From Pollutimonas subterranea (GTDB lineage: Bacteria > Pseudomonadota > Gammaproteobacteria > Burkholderiales > Burkholderiaceae_B): a stretch of 64,000 nucleotides of DNA. The position numbers were made by a program, and so were the translations under genes. Location: NCBI RefSeq assembly GCF_002849655.1, contig NZ_PDNW01000012.1, forward strand, positions 62,001-126,000, in the 5' to 3' direction. Shown here one piece after another: positions 38,940 to 48,138 of the stretch (position 1 is the first letter of the stretch; every line of letters begins with the position of its first letter). The notes below the pieces were generated by a model that worked only from the letters and a program-made list of their open reading frames with translations, searched no databases and was not told the origin of the DNA.

Positions 38940-39960
38940 ATTGGTAACGTTCATCGGCTTGCAGTGCTTCCCAATTGCAAGCGGGCTTTTTCGGCATCAG
39001 GCGCCGTATGCGCTCGACGGATTCCGCACTGTGCACGGTCTGCAAGCGCGCAAGCAGATCATCGGCCATATCGGGACGATTACACACAAGGACCATATCG
39101 CAACCGGCAGTCAGGGCGGCCTGGGCGCGTGCCAGGATATCACCGGCAACCGTCGCACCTTCCATGGTCAGATCGTCGGAAAACACGACGCCATCGTAAC
39201 CAAGGTCCTGGCGTAAAACCTTCTGGATCCAGTGCGACGAGAATCCTGCCGGCTGTGGATCGACCTTGGGGTAGATGACGTGGGCCGGCATCACCGAAGG
39301 CAGGACCATATCACCCAGCCAACCGTAAGGGGCGGCGTCCTCCTGCATGATTTCCTCGAAGCTGCGCTGATCGACCGGAATTTCATGATGCGAGTCGGCC
39401 TCGACCGCGCCATGGCCGGGAAAGTGCTTGCCGCAAGCAGCCATGTCGGCAAGCATCAAGCCTTGGATCAAGGAACGGGCCAGCATGGCAACCACCCGCG
39501 GGTCACGATGGAAAGAACGGTTACCTATGACTTTACTGACGCCGTAGTCAAGGTCCAGTACAGGGGTAAAGCTGAGATCGACGCCACAGGCGCGAAGTTC
39601 CGCCCCCAGCACGTAGCCGGTTTCCGAGGCCAGTCGCATGGCCGCCAGCGAATCCTCAAACCATAGTTCACCAAACACGCTCATGGCGGGAATTTCGGTA
39701 AAGCCGTCGCTGCGAAAGCGCTGCACCCTTCCCCCCTCGTGGTCCACGGCAATCAGCAAAGGCTCATCGCGTTCGGCGTGTATGGACTGGCACAGGTCTG
39801 ACAATTGCGCGCGATTGTCGAAATTACGCGCAAACAGGATCACCCCGCCCACCAAGGGGTTGCGCAGGCGGGCGCGTTCGTGGTCAGTCAGCGCCGTGCC
39901 TTCGACATCGACCATTACCGGTCCTGGCGGGAGGCTCACACGCATCTGCTGTGCTGTCAT
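38902..39960 (-). CDS. nagZ: Beta-N-acetylhexosaminidase NagZ
   Basis: A 352-aa GH3 glycosidase that removes GlcNAc from 1,6-anhydromuropeptides in the cytoplasm during cell-wall recycling, producing signals for AmpC-type regulation. The motif [20 protein letters not shown] contains the substrate-binding KHFPGHG and the catalytic Asp-His dyad. [12 protein letters not shown] holds the nucleophile aspartate. Its 3' end overlaps the uvrC start, and acpS precedes it by 46 bases on the same strand. Confidence 0.93.
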   Translation of the reverse strand: MTAQQMRVSLPPGPVMVDVEGTALTDHERARLRNPLVGGVILFARNFDNRAQLSDLCQSIHAERDEPLLIAVDHEGGRVQRFRSDGFTEIPAMSVFGELWFEDSLAAMRLASETGYVLGAELRACGVDLSFTPVLDLDYGVSKVIGNRSFHRDPRVVAMLARSLIQGLMLADMAACGKHFPGHGAVEADSHHEIPVDQRSFEEIMQEDAAPYGWLGDMVLPSVMPAHVIYPKVDPQPAGFSSHWIQKVLRQDLGYDGVVFSDDLTMEGATVAGDILARAQAALTAGCDMVLVCNRPDMADDLLARLQTVHSAESVERIRRLMPKKPACNWEALQADERYQYARRLQSQIVSG

Positions 39961-40006
39961 TCTAGTAATCCGTTATTCGTTCGGTTGATGGATGGGATGG
40001 GATGAT

Positions 40007-40432
40007 TTATTGCTTTACGGCGGTCTCGACCATGACAAACGCCAGGACCGAATCGCTTTCATCCGTTATTGAAACATGGGCGGGACCAAAGCGCTGGTGA
40101 TACCAACCAGCCAGCGGCTCGGACAGCTGCACACGCGGCTTGCCGCTGACATCGTTGAGCGTCTGCATGCGCGACCAGGCCATGGGACTATGCATACCCA
40201 GGCCTATTGCCTTGGAAAAGGCTTCCTTGGCCGCGAACCGAGTAGCCAGGAAACGCATACCGCGCTTGGGGTCCCGTTGGTAGCGCTGGTTGAATTTCTC
40301 GATTTCCTCGGGCCCGAGTATGCGTCGTACGAATTTTTCACCGTGGCGCTTGAATACCTGCTCGATGCGGTCGACTTTCAACAGGTCGACCCCAATGCCC
40401 GCGATCTTGCCTTCCGCTGCCTGAACAATCAT
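40007..40432 (-). CDS. acpS: Holo-[acyl-carrier-protein] synthase
   Basis: A 141-aa phosphopantetheinyl transferase that activates ACP using CoA. The signature [18 protein letters not shown] has the metal-binding Asp, and [19 protein letters not shown] the catalytic Glu-Lys pair. Length is slightly above the E. coli protein (126 aa). pdxJ, its common partner, is not upstream; the 170-base gap up to the antitoxin gene carries a small hairpin (40451-40468). nagZ follows downstream. Confidence 0.94.
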   Translation of the reverse strand: MIVQAAEGKIAGIGVDLLKVDRIEQVFKRHGEKFVRRILGPEEIEKFNQRYQRDPKRGMRFLATRFAAKEAFSKAIGLGMHSPMAWSRMQTLNDVSGKPRVQLSEPLAGWYHQRFGPAHVSITDESDSVLAFVMVETAVKQ

Positions 40433-40602
40433 CTAACCATCCGCATAGCTCCACGCCGCTGCGGCGTGCTCAGACCCTAGATGATACCTTGCCCATCGTA
40501 TAAGCGATGCATAGGATCGAACGCGATGCGTCCTTTACCCATACTTGAATCTCACGCAGCAGTAGAATTCCAACTAGGTATTCTTACTTTCAGGGCCCCG
40601 AT

Positions 40603-40881
40603 ATGCAAATCACTGACAAAGGCCAAGTTACCATTCCCAAGCGCCTGCGCGACGCAGCCGGTTTCCTGCCTGGCAGCCAGGTCTCCTTCTCATTGGAGGA
40701 CGGAAAGATCATCATCCGCAAAACAGGCATGGGAAGGGACGACCGGCGTAAATCGCTGCGCGCCGCCGCCGCCAAAGTACGCAAGAGCCTGGATGAGCCA
40801 TTCAGGCAGATGAACAGCAAAGACATCATGGCGTTCCTGCGCCCGGACGACGATGACGGTGCATCACCTGGCCAAGCATGA
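40603..40881 (+). CDS. AbrB/VapB-type antitoxin, orphaned
   Basis: A 92-aa protein starting MQITDKGQVTIPKRLRDAAG, the classic SpoVT/AbrB swapped-hairpin DNA-binding fold. A basic middle region and an acidic C-terminus (FLRPDDDDGASPG) typical of toxin-neutralising tails follow. VapB proteins of this type pair with PIN-domain VapC toxins. The downstream frame contains only the first part of such a toxin. AGGG 10 bases before the ATG is a weak ribosome site. Confidence 0.8.
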   Translation: MQITDKGQVTIPKRLRDAAGFLPGSQVSFSLEDGKIIIRKTGMGRDDRRKSLRAAAAKVRKSLDEPFRQMNSKDIMAFLRPDDDDGASPGQA

Positions 40882-40960
40882 CGGCTCGACTTTTTTTGCC
40901 GATACCAACGTCTGGATTGACTGCATGGACGCCGGCAGCCCTCGACACACCTGCCTTTCT
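40853..40960 (+). pseudogene. VapC (PIN-domain toxin) N-terminal remnant
   Basis: Starting at an ATG inside the antitoxin gene, the frame reads MTVHHLAKHDGSTFFADTNVWIDCMDAGSP. FFADTNVWIDCMDA is the start of a PIN domain, with the first catalytic aspartate. After about 30 residues the similarity ends in a Cys/Arg/Pro-rich sequence that runs into the paaK 3' end on the opposite strand. The rest of a ~130-aa toxin, including the other acidic residues, is missing. The right limit given is approximate. Confidence 0.6.
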
Positions 40961-41030
40961 CAAGAACGAAAAGCAGTCCCCAACGCTCCGCGCTTCAGCG
41001 AGCCTTGTAGACACCTCGCCCAAAAATGCT

Positions 41031-42350
41031 CTACTGCCTGGGCCGCTTGTCCACCACGCGCCGGGCCTTGCCGGTAAGCGTGCGCTCCACCAGGCCGGAA
41101 GTCTGTACCGTAATGCGCGCCGAGACCCCGATATAGGTCTTGACAGCATGCCGGAGCTTGGCCGCGAGCACATCGCGATCGGCCACGCTCAAGTGGTCGA
41201 ATTCGGGACGTACTTCGGTAAGAATTTCAAGTTCATCCAGATTGCCGCTGCGCGTCAACACCAATTGATACTGGGCGGCAAGCTCGGGGATGCGCAATAC
41301 GACTTCCTCTACCTGTGTCGGGAAAAGGTTCACCCCGCGCACAATGAGCATGTCGTCGCTTCGACCCGTGATCTTGCCGATACGGCGCATGCTGCGTGAG
41401 GTGGGTGCAAGCAAGGAAGTCAGGTCGCGCGTACGATAGCGAATCACCGGCATGGCTTCCTTGGTCAGCGATGTAAATACCAATTCGCCGGCTTCGCCGT
41501 CCGCAACAGGTTCGCCGGTATCCGGATCAACGATTTCCGGATAGAAATGATCTTCCCATACGACCGGGCCATCTTTGGATTCGACGCACTCCATGGCCAC
41601 TCCAGGCCCCATCACCTCGGACAAGCCATAGATGTCCAGCGCGTCGATGCCGGCGCGGTGTTCGATATCCGCGCGCATTTGCCCGGTCCAAGGCTCAGCA
41701 CCGAATATGCCTATACGCAAGGAGCTGTCGCGCGGGTCGATTCCCTCGCGCTCCATCTGCTCGAGAATATTGCAAAAATACGAGGGGGTCACCATGATGA
41801 TGGCGGGCTTGAAATCCTGGATCAGCTGAACCTGCTTTTCGGTCTGGCCGCCGGACATCGGCACCACCGAGCAACCCAGCCTCTCGGCGCCGTAATGAGC
41901 GCCCAGGCCTCCGGTGAACAGGCCATAGCCGTACGCAATATGTGCGATGTCGCCTGGACGGCCACCGGCCGCCCAGATTGAGCGCGCAACAAGATCGGCC
42001 CAATTGGCAATGTCGTTGGCCGTATAACCGACTACGGTGGGCTTGCCCGTGGTCCCGCTGGATGCGTGAATGCGTGACACTTGTTCGCGCGGCACCGCGA
42101 ACATATTGAATGGATAATTGTCACGCAGATCTTGCTTGGTGGTGAATGGAAACCGTGAAATATCCGAGAGCTGCTGCAAGTCGTTGGGATGCACCCCCGC
42201 TGCGTCGAATGACTTCTTATAGTGAGGAACATTTTCATAAGCATGCGTGAGCGACCACTTCATGCGCTCAAGCTGCAAGGCCAGCAATTCATCACGGCTG
42301 GCGTGCTCGATGGCATCGCGTCCCGCATTCGATGATTTCAACTCGGACAT
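41031..42350 (-). CDS. paaK: Phenylacetate-CoA ligase
   Basis: A 439-aa adenylate-forming enzyme that activates phenylacetate to phenylacetyl-CoA, the entry step of the aerobic CoA pathway. Visible are the P-loop SSGTTGKPTVVGY, the substrate region FTGGLGAHYGAERLG, IFGAEPWTGQMR and DIYGLSEVMGPG, and the hinge GRSDDMLIVRGVNLFPTQ. ATG 42350 is chosen because GGAG lies six bases upstream, rather than ATG 42362. It is last in the paa operon; its end abuts the decayed toxin gene. Confidence 0.96.
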   Translation of the reverse strand: MSELKSSNAGRDAIEHASRDELLALQLERMKWSLTHAYENVPHYKKSFDAAGVHPNDLQQLSDISRFPFTTKQDLRDNYPFNMFAVPREQVSRIHASSGTTGKPTVVGYTANDIANWADLVARSIWAAGGRPGDIAHIAYGYGLFTGGLGAHYGAERLGCSVVPMSGGQTEKQVQLIQDFKPAIIMVTPSYFCNILEQMEREGIDPRDSSLRIGIFGAEPWTGQMRADIEHRAGIDALDIYGLSEVMGPGVAMECVESKDGPVVWEDHFYPEIVDPDTGEPVADGEAGELVFTSLTKEAMPVIRYRTRDLTSLLAPTSRSMRRIGKITGRSDDMLIVRGVNLFPTQVEEVVLRIPELAAQYQLVLTRSGNLDELEILTEVRPEFDHLSVADRDVLAAKLRHAVKTYIGVSARITVQTSGLVERTLTGKARRVVDKRPRQ

Positions 42351-42386
42351 TTTCCACTCCATCTGTGTTTTTGCTATGTTTTTGCG

Positions 42387-42860
42387 TTATTCGCCTACAA
42401 CCTGGCCTTTTATCCGGTATGAGCGCCCTCGAAAAATGGCAATGCGTTTGCCATCCTGATTCTTCACATGGACGTCATACACGCCGGTGCGACCGGCCAA
42501 CGAATATTCGAGGGCTTCGGCCGTCAACACATCGCCTTCGAAACCGGGAGCCAGGTAATCGATGGAGCATCCCGAAGCGACCGTGACCATATTGCGCGAA
42601 TTGCAGGCGAAGGCGAATGTGCTGTCCGCCAAGGCGAAGATGAACCCGCCGTGGCAGGTCTTGTGGCCGTTCAACATGTCGGCCCGTACCGTCATGGACA
42701 TGCTGGCCTGCCCCGGTGCCACCGATACGACGCGGGCACCGATTGCCTGCGATGCCGCATCGTTGTCGTACATGGTTCTGGCGGCCAATTCAGCAAGCGC
42801 CTGGGGATCTTCAGGCAGCGTTAGCGACACCGCCGGAGATGGATGGGGCAATGAGTTCAT
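42387..42860 (-). CDS. paaI: Hydroxyphenylacetyl-CoA thioesterase PaaI
   Basis: A 157-aa hotdog-fold thioesterase. The motif NGHKTCHGGFIFALADSTFAFACNS contains the HGG and the catalytic Asp region of PaaI. It is believed to hydrolyse dead-end ring-hydroxylated CoA esters so CoA is recovered. ATG 42860 overlaps the paaG stop by one base (TGATG), implying translational coupling. paaK follows after 36 bases. Confidence 0.93.
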   Translation of the reverse strand: MNSLPHPSPAVSLTLPEDPQALAELAARTMYDNDAASQAIGARVVSVAPGQASMSMTVRADMLNGHKTCHGGFIFALADSTFAFACNSRNMVTVASGCSIDYLAPGFEGDVLTAEALEYSLAGRTGVYDVHVKNQDGKRIAIFRGRSYRIKGQVVGE

Positions 42861-43648
42861 CACTTTCCTTTGAATACCGGCTGACGCTTGCCCAGGAAAG
42901 CGGACACCCCTTCGGCGTAATCGGCGCTGGCGCCGAGTTCGCGCATCAAGTCGCGCTCGAGGTCCAGCTGTTCGTCCAGCGTATTGGACAGGCTCTGGTT
43001 CAATGCGCGCTTGGTATAGGACAGGCCTTTGGTGGGCGCGGCCGCAAAATGCCGGGCGAGCTCATCGAGGCGGGCATCGAACTGGTCGTCGGGGACGCAC
43101 TGCCAGATCAGGCCCCATTGCGCGGCTTGTTCGGCGCTGAGCTTTTCCCCCAGCAAGGAAAGGCCCATGGCCCGTGCATGACCCACCAGTCTAGGCAAGG
43201 CGTAGGTACCACCGGTATCGGGCAGCAATCCCAGGCGGCAGAACGGCTGAATGAAACTGGCCGACTGTTTGGCAATGACGATATCGCCGGCCAATGCCAG
43301 GTTGGCGCCCGCGCCGGCGGCAACACCATTGACGCCAACCACTACCGGCATCGCGAGAGCCCGCAGTCGACGGACCAGGGGTGCATAGTATTTTTCGATT
43401 GTGGCGCCGAGATCAACGGCAGCCGAACCCGCGCTCATTTCGCGCTCGGACAGATCCTGGCCGGCACAAAAACCGCGACCGCTGCCGGTCAATACCAGCA
43501 CGCGCGCCCCCTGGTTTTCTGCCTTGGTCAGGGCGTCGGCCAATTCAGCGTGCATGGCCGCGGTAAAGCTATTGAGCTTGTCCGGCCGGTTCAGCGTGAT
43601 ACGTGCGATAGCGCCTTCGTCTTTGTATTCGATATTTTCGTAGCTCAT
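42860..43648 (-). CDS. paaG: Ring 1,2-epoxyphenylacetyl-CoA isomerase
   Basis: A 262-aa crotonase-fold enzyme. FCAGQDLSER and NGVAAGAGANLALAGDIVIA form the oxyanion holes. LGLLPDTGGTYALPRLVG carries the Asp of the PaaG/FadB-isomerase subgroup (PaaG Asp136 position) and lacks the two hydratase glutamates, so isomerase rather than hydratase activity fits. It converts the epoxide to oxepin-CoA. It lies between paaN and paaI in the operon. Confidence 0.92.
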   Translation of the reverse strand: MSYENIEYKDEGAIARITLNRPDKLNSFTAAMHAELADALTKAENQGARVLVLTGSGRGFCAGQDLSEREMSAGSAAVDLGATIEKYYAPLVRRLRALAMPVVVGVNGVAAGAGANLALAGDIVIAKQSASFIQPFCRLGLLPDTGGTYALPRLVGHARAMGLSLLGEKLSAEQAAQWGLIWQCVPDDQFDARLDELARHFAAAPTKGLSYTKRALNQSLSNTLDEQLDLERDLMRELGASADYAEGVSAFLGKRQPVFKGK

Positions 43649-43672
43649 TGCGTCTCTTTCTTATAGTGTTAA

Positions 43673-45337
43673 TCAGGCATGCCAGCGCGTTTGCACAACG
43701 CGGAAGCGATTGGATACGTATGCCGAATCACATAGCGCGGCATTGGCCGCCGGATTCGCCCCGGTACCATGGAAATCGCTGAAGGCGGCTGTCTGGTTCA
43801 CGAACACGGGCCCCGTCAGATTCAATGAAAGCGAGACACCCGACTGTTCGGCGGCCTTTTGTACTTGCCGCGCAACGGCGTCATCAGTGGTGTAGGCCGA
43901 CAAGGTCAGTGCACCGTGGTCCAGTACAGTCTGCCTGGCCAATTGGATGCTATGGTCGGTGGAATCGGTGGCTACGACAAATACGATAGGCCCGAACCAT
44001 TCACGCAGTATTGCCCCGTTGCCGGCATCGGCCTGAAGCAGCAACGGCGTTTGCACCTGGGCATCGCCGAAGTCGGGATGGGCGAGACGGCGGCTATCGC
44101 TGAGTACCGGCATGCCCAGGCCCCTGGCCTCGTCGATGCGCTGCAAGGTAGCCGTGCTCTGGATGGCGCCGGTGAGCTCCACGGCTTTGGCAGGGTCGGC
44201 GGTAAGCTTGTCGACGGCTTGCGCCAAGCCGGCAGCCACCTCGTCGAAACTCATGTGGCCGTCGGCGGTCTTGATGCCGTCGCGGGGTACGTAAACGTTC
44301 TGCGGTGCCGTACACATCTGGCCCGAATACAAGGCAAATGAAAAGGCCAGGTTGCGCGCCACGCCTTTAAAGTCGTCAACGGAATCAATGATCACCTGGT
44401 TGACGCCGGCCTTTTCGGTATAGACCTGAGCCTGACGGGCGTGTTCCTCGAGCCAGTTGCCGTTCGTCGTGCTGCCGGTGAAGTCGATGAGTTTGACCGC
44501 AGGATTCAACGCCAGCGCCTGAGCGGTGTCATCGCTGGCGGAGTGGGCGGCCAGCAGGACGACATTGGGATCGAACCCGGCCTCGGCCAGTACATCACGG
44601 GCAATGCTGACGGTAATGGCGAGCGGAAGAATTGCGGCCGGATGCGGCTTTACGATAACGGTATTTCCGGTGGCCAGGCTGGCAAAAAGCCCGGGATAGC
44701 CGTTCCAGGTGGGAAATGTGGAGCATCCCACTACCAGCGCGATGCCGCGCGGCACAACCGTGAACTGCTTCTGCATCTTGATGGGGTCATGCTTGCCCTG
44801 CGGCTTTTCCCAACTCACCAGCCCGGGGATCCGGGCCATTTCCTGCCATGCGTAGGCCACGGCTTCCAGGCCACGGTCTTGCGCGTGCGGGCCGCCCGCC
44901 TGGAAAGCCATCATGAAACCTTGCCCGGTGGTGTGCTGCACCGCATAGGCCATCTCGAAACTGCGCTGATTGATGCGCTTGAGAATCTCCAGCGATACCC
45001 CCGCCCATGCCCGCGGACCCGCCTCGCGCCATGAGGCAAGCGCTTCTTCGGACTGTTCAATGAGGACCTCGGCCGGGACCTGGGGGTAGCCGATATTCAA
45101 CGCTATACCGAATGGCGAGACTTCGCTGCCGATGCGACCGGTCGCGCCGTCCTGCCGCAAAGGAAAATCGTTGCCCTGGTAGCCTTCGAATGCAGTACGT
45201 CCTTCGTCCTTGGCATTCTCGCCATAAACGCGCGGGCTGGCGGACTCTGGAAAAGGACTCCAGTACCCACGTGTCGCGGCGGCAGCCACGGCCTGTTCAA
45301 GCACTTGTTCATGGGTAGTAAAAAAATCAGTGGACAC
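43673..45337 (-). CDS. paaN: Phenylacetic acid degradation aldehyde dehydrogenase PaaN
   Basis: A 554-aa aldehyde dehydrogenase-fold enzyme. The start is GTG 45337 because AAAGGAG lies eight bases upstream and homologues begin just before DFFTTHEQ; the frame is open to 45403. Catalytic Cys is in YSGQMCTAPQNVYVP, and VVGCSTFPTWNGYP and LIDFTGSTTNGNWLE are typical. It is thought to replace the PaaZ dehydrogenase half in oxepin-CoA ring opening; no MaoC hydratase domain is attached. Between paaE and paaG in the operon. Confidence 0.9.
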   Translation of the reverse strand: MSTDFFTTHEQVLEQAVAAAATRGYWSPFPESASPRVYGENAKDEGRTAFEGYQGNDFPLRQDGATGRIGSEVSPFGIALNIGYPQVPAEVLIEQSEEALASWREAGPRAWAGVSLEILKRINQRSFEMAYAVQHTTGQGFMMAFQAGGPHAQDRGLEAVAYAWQEMARIPGLVSWEKPQGKHDPIKMQKQFTVVPRGIALVVGCSTFPTWNGYPGLFASLATGNTVIVKPHPAAILPLAITVSIARDVLAEAGFDPNVVLLAAHSASDDTAQALALNPAVKLIDFTGSTTNGNWLEEHARQAQVYTEKAGVNQVIIDSVDDFKGVARNLAFSFALYSGQMCTAPQNVYVPRDGIKTADGHMSFDEVAAGLAQAVDKLTADPAKAVELTGAIQSTATLQRIDEARGLGMPVLSDSRRLAHPDFGDAQVQTPLLLQADAGNGAILREWFGPIVFVVATDSTDHSIQLARQTVLDHGALTLSAYTTDDAVARQVQKAAEQSGVSLSLNLTGPVFVNQTAAFSDFHGTGANPAANAALCDSAYVSNRFRVVQTRWHA

Positions 45338-45437
45338 TGCACTCACTCCTTTTAAAGGCCGCTCCCGGGGCCGGGGCCGCCAAACATCTATTTTAGGGTT
45401 CAACCGCTATGTTTCGATAGGGCCATTGGACGCGGAT

Positions 45438-46520
45438 TCAGGTTTCCTGGTCGAAATCGATGACAAGACGATCGGTTACCGGGAAACTCTGGCAGCACAG
45501 GACGAAACCCCGGGCCACTTCGTAGTCTTCAAGCGCAAAGTTGGCATCCATATCGACCTCGCCTTCAATGACTTTGCAGCGACAGGTGGAACAGACGCCG
45601 CCTTTGCATGAATAAGGCAGCTCGATGCCCTGGGCCAATGCGGAATCGAGCACGCTGTCCTTGTTCTTTTCTATGCTTAATGTGCGCGTCACGCCGTCTT
45701 GTATGACAGTGACTTCACAGAGATCCCTGCCCGGCGCCTTGCGTGCCTCGTGTCCTGTGCGCAGGGCGCGCGGACCTTTGGGCGACCCGAACAGCTCAAA
45801 CTTGATCGACGACTTATCAAGGCCCTTGTCCATCAGCGCCTTGGTGACGGACTCGGTCATGTCTTGGGGGCCGCAGACGAAGGCGTAGTCGATCATGGAC
45901 GGATCCATCCATACGTTGAGCAACTGCGCAACCTTGTCTCCATCCAGGCGTCCATTGAACAAATCGATGTCCTGGTGTTCCCGGCTCATCACGTAAACCA
46001 GCGAAAACCGCGTCATGTAGCGGTTCTTGATGTCTTCGATTTCCTCGCGGAACAATACGGCGGACGACGCCCGGTTGCCGAAAAACAAAGTAAAGCTGCT
46101 TTCGGGCTCGGTGTCGAGCGCGGTTTTCACCAATGACAATATGGGGGTGATACCGCTGCCCACTGCAAAGGCCACATACCGGCGGGCGTTGGCCGGCGAA
46201 AACTCAACCGTGAAATTGCCGTCGGGCGGCATGACATCCAGCGACTGCCCGGCTTCCAGATGCTGGTTTGCCCAGCTGGAGAACGCTCCGTCGTTAAGGC
46301 GCTTGATCGCAACGCGCAGCTGCCTGTCGCTTGGAGCTGCGCAAATCGAATACGAGCGGCGCAGCTCTTCACCGTCGACACTGGTGCGCAGCGTAAGGTA
46401 TTGCCCCGGCCGGAATGAAAACTTGTCGTTCAGCTGCCCTGGAACGTCGAAGGTGACAACCACCGCATCGCGGGTGTTCTTGGCCACCGAAGCCACTTTC
46501 AAAGAATAGAACTGATTCAT
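45438..46520 (-). CDS. paaE: Phenylacetyl-CoA 1,2-epoxidase reductase subunit PaaE
   Basis: A 360-aa reductase: the N-terminal FAD domain (FRPGQYLTLRTSV, RRSYSICAAPS), an NADPH domain (FAVGSGITPILSLVKTAL) and a C-terminal plant-type ferredoxin with CKGGVCSTC and a distal CCQSFP. It delivers electrons from NADPH to the PaaAC di-iron core. ATG 46520 gives the normal length; the upstream 60 in-frame codons overlap paaD and are not PaaE-like. It follows paaD by one base. Confidence 0.95.
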   Translation of the reverse strand: MNQFYSLKVASVAKNTRDAVVVTFDVPGQLNDKFSFRPGQYLTLRTSVDGEELRRSYSICAAPSDRQLRVAIKRLNDGAFSSWANQHLEAGQSLDVMPPDGNFTVEFSPANARRYVAFAVGSGITPILSLVKTALDTEPESSFTLFFGNRASSAVLFREEIEDIKNRYMTRFSLVYVMSREHQDIDLFNGRLDGDKVAQLLNVWMDPSMIDYAFVCGPQDMTESVTKALMDKGLDKSSIKFELFGSPKGPRALRTGHEARKAPGRDLCEVTVIQDGVTRTLSIEKNKDSVLDSALAQGIELPYSCKGGVCSTCRCKVIEGEVDMDANFALEDYEVARGFVLCCQSFPVTDRLVIDFDQET

Positions 46521-46521
46521 T

Positions 46522-47031
46522 TTAATGTGCCTTGAAGTAATCAAAGGGCTCTCGGCAATCGTTACAACGGTATAAGGCCTTGCACGATGTCGACCCGAAG
46601 TGGCTGACCAGCCGGGTATGGTTCGAACCACATAATGGACAGGGCACGACGACGTCCGTGGCGCGCCTTGTAATACCTGAAATATTGATCGCTTTCTCAC
46701 CGGGCGGCGCGATGCCGTAGCCTTTCAGCGCCGCATGGCCTTCCGGTGTCATCCAGTCGGTCGTCCAGGCCGGTGACAGCTGTGTTTCTATTCGAACGTC
46801 CTCGATGCCATGCGCCTGCAATGTGCTGGTGATATCCGCCGAAATTTCATGCATTGCCGGACATCCCGAATAGGTGGGCGTTATGGTCACCACGCAGGTC
46901 GACCCATCCCAGCCGATACGGCGGATCAAGCCCAGGTCGACCACCGACAAGACGGGAATCTCGGGGTCTGGAACGCCGGTCAGCCACTGCATGACGTCGT
47001 CCGACGACCTTTGCACCAACCCGCTCACCAC
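46522..47031 (-). CDS. paaD: Phenylacetyl-CoA epoxidase subunit PaaD
   Basis: A 169-aa SufT/DUF59-like protein: VPDPEIPVLSVVDLGLIRRI and TPTYSGCPAMHEI are the MIP18-type motifs. A C-terminal zinc-ribbon-like set of cysteines follows (CPLCGS, CKALYRCNDC). It is required for maturation or stability of the PaaABC oxygenase, probably iron-sulfur related. The start is GTG (47031 or the next codon), overlapping the paaC stop. Confidence 0.92.
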   Translation of the reverse strand: MVSGLVQRSSDDVMQWLTGVPDPEIPVLSVVDLGLIRRIGWDGSTCVVTITPTYSGCPAMHEISADITSTLQAHGIEDVRIETQLSPAWTTDWMTPEGHAALKGYGIAPPGEKAINISGITRRATDVVVPCPLCGSNHTRLVSHFGSTSCKALYRCNDCREPFDYFKAH

Positions 47032-47789
47032 ACCGCTCCCGGATAAGCACGTTGCAGATGTTGCATCTCGGCCAGGATATAACCCAGCGCTTCGGTGTGG
47101 CGGCCGGTAACTCCGCCTCGATGTGCCCGATGATGGGCGTCATCGGGATTCGGCAGCGCCACGGTCGACTCCTGGAGCGTGGTGGAGACATGATCGAGCC
47201 AGGCCGGCCACAATTGAGAATGCAAGGGCGCAACCTTGCGTTCGGCCAGTGCCTCGGTAATCTCGTCATCCAGGAAGAGTTCGCCGACAAAACGCCACGC
47301 GTCGTTGACCGAGTCTTGCATTCTGGCGTGGCTTTCGGCGGTTCCGTCTCCGAGACGCACAAGGATGTCCGACGAGCGGCGCACGTGATAAGTGACTTCC
47401 TTGATCGACTTCTCAGCGATGGCTGCCACCCGTTCGTCTGAAGAAGAGCATAACTCCTTGAGCAGGAAGTAATGCCACACGTCGAAGAAGAACTGGCGCG
47501 CGATCACGCTACCGTAATGGGTGTTGGGCCGCTCAGCCAGCAGGTAGTTGCGAAACTCAGGCGCATCCCGCAAATAAGCCAATTGGTCCTCATCGCGCGA
47601 ATTGCCTTCGACCTCGCCGGCCAAGGTCAGCCACAAGCGCGACTGGCCCAGTAGATCGAGCGCCACATTGGTCATGGCAAGATCTTCTTCAAGCGCCGGC
47701 CCGTGGCCGGTCAGCTCGGACAAACGGTGCGAGAGTATCAAGGACGTATCGCCCATGCGCAGCAAATACTGAAACAAAGCTTGATCCAT
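47025..47789 (-). CDS. paaC: Phenylacetyl-CoA 1,2-epoxidase structural subunit PaaC
   Basis: A 254-aa ferritin-fold subunit that forms the heterodimer with PaaA. LRMGDTSLILSHRLSELTGH, LALDLLGQSRLWLTLAGE-like helix text (VALDLLGQSRLWL) and HYFLLKELCSSSDE match the family, and it lacks a full di-iron site as expected for PaaC. TAGGAG lies five bases before ATG 47789. It lies 8 bases after paaB. Confidence 0.94.
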   Translation of the reverse strand: MDQALFQYLLRMGDTSLILSHRLSELTGHGPALEEDLAMTNVALDLLGQSRLWLTLAGEVEGNSRDEDQLAYLRDAPEFRNYLLAERPNTHYGSVIARQFFFDVWHYFLLKELCSSSDERVAAIAEKSIKEVTYHVRRSSDILVRLGDGTAESHARMQDSVNDAWRFVGELFLDDEITEALAERKVAPLHSQLWPAWLDHVSTTLQESTVALPNPDDAHHRAHRGGVTGRHTEALGYILAEMQHLQRAYPGAVW

Positions 47790-47797
47790 GAGATCTC

Positions 47798-48085
47798 CTA
47801 CATGTGCTTGATTTCTTCAGGCATCGGAAAGAAAGTGGGATGACGATAGATTTTGCTATTGGCCGGTTCGAACAATGGCTGCTTGTCGCCGGGGCTGCTG
47901 GCAACGACATCGGCCGCCTTGACCACCCAGATGCTTAACCCTTCATTGCGACGCGTATAGACGTCGCGCGCATTGTTGATCGCCATTTCTGCGTCGGGCG
48001 CATGCAGGCTTCCGACATGCTTGTGGGCCAGGCCATGCTGGCTGCGAATAAAGACTTCCCAGAGGGGCCATCCGTTTTGGCTCAT
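47798..48085 (-). CDS. paaB: Phenylacetyl-CoA epoxidase subunit PaaB
   Basis: A 95-aa protein: WPLWEVFIRSQHGLAHKHVG then YTRRNEGLSIWVVKAADVVA and YRHPTFFPMPEEIKHM match PaaB almost end to end. The second of two ATGs (48085) is chosen because AAGGA is then seven bases upstream and the length equals E. coli PaaB. PaaB bridges PaaAC dimers in the oxygenase complex. Confidence 0.94.
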   Translation of the reverse strand: MSQNGWPLWEVFIRSQHGLAHKHVGSLHAPDAEMAINNARDVYTRRNEGLSIWVVKAADVVASSPGDKQPLFEPANSKIYRHPTFFPMPEEIKHM

Positions 48086-48138
48086 TTTCATATCCTTCGC
48101 CGGCTCGGGCCGCCGACACGCATTGAATAAAAGAAAGG

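Noticed and set aside
40878-41399. 173-codon plus-strand frame as a candidate toxin after the antitoxin
   Set aside because: It reads the PIN motif out of frame and mostly runs antisense to paaK; the PIN residues are in the 40853 frame.
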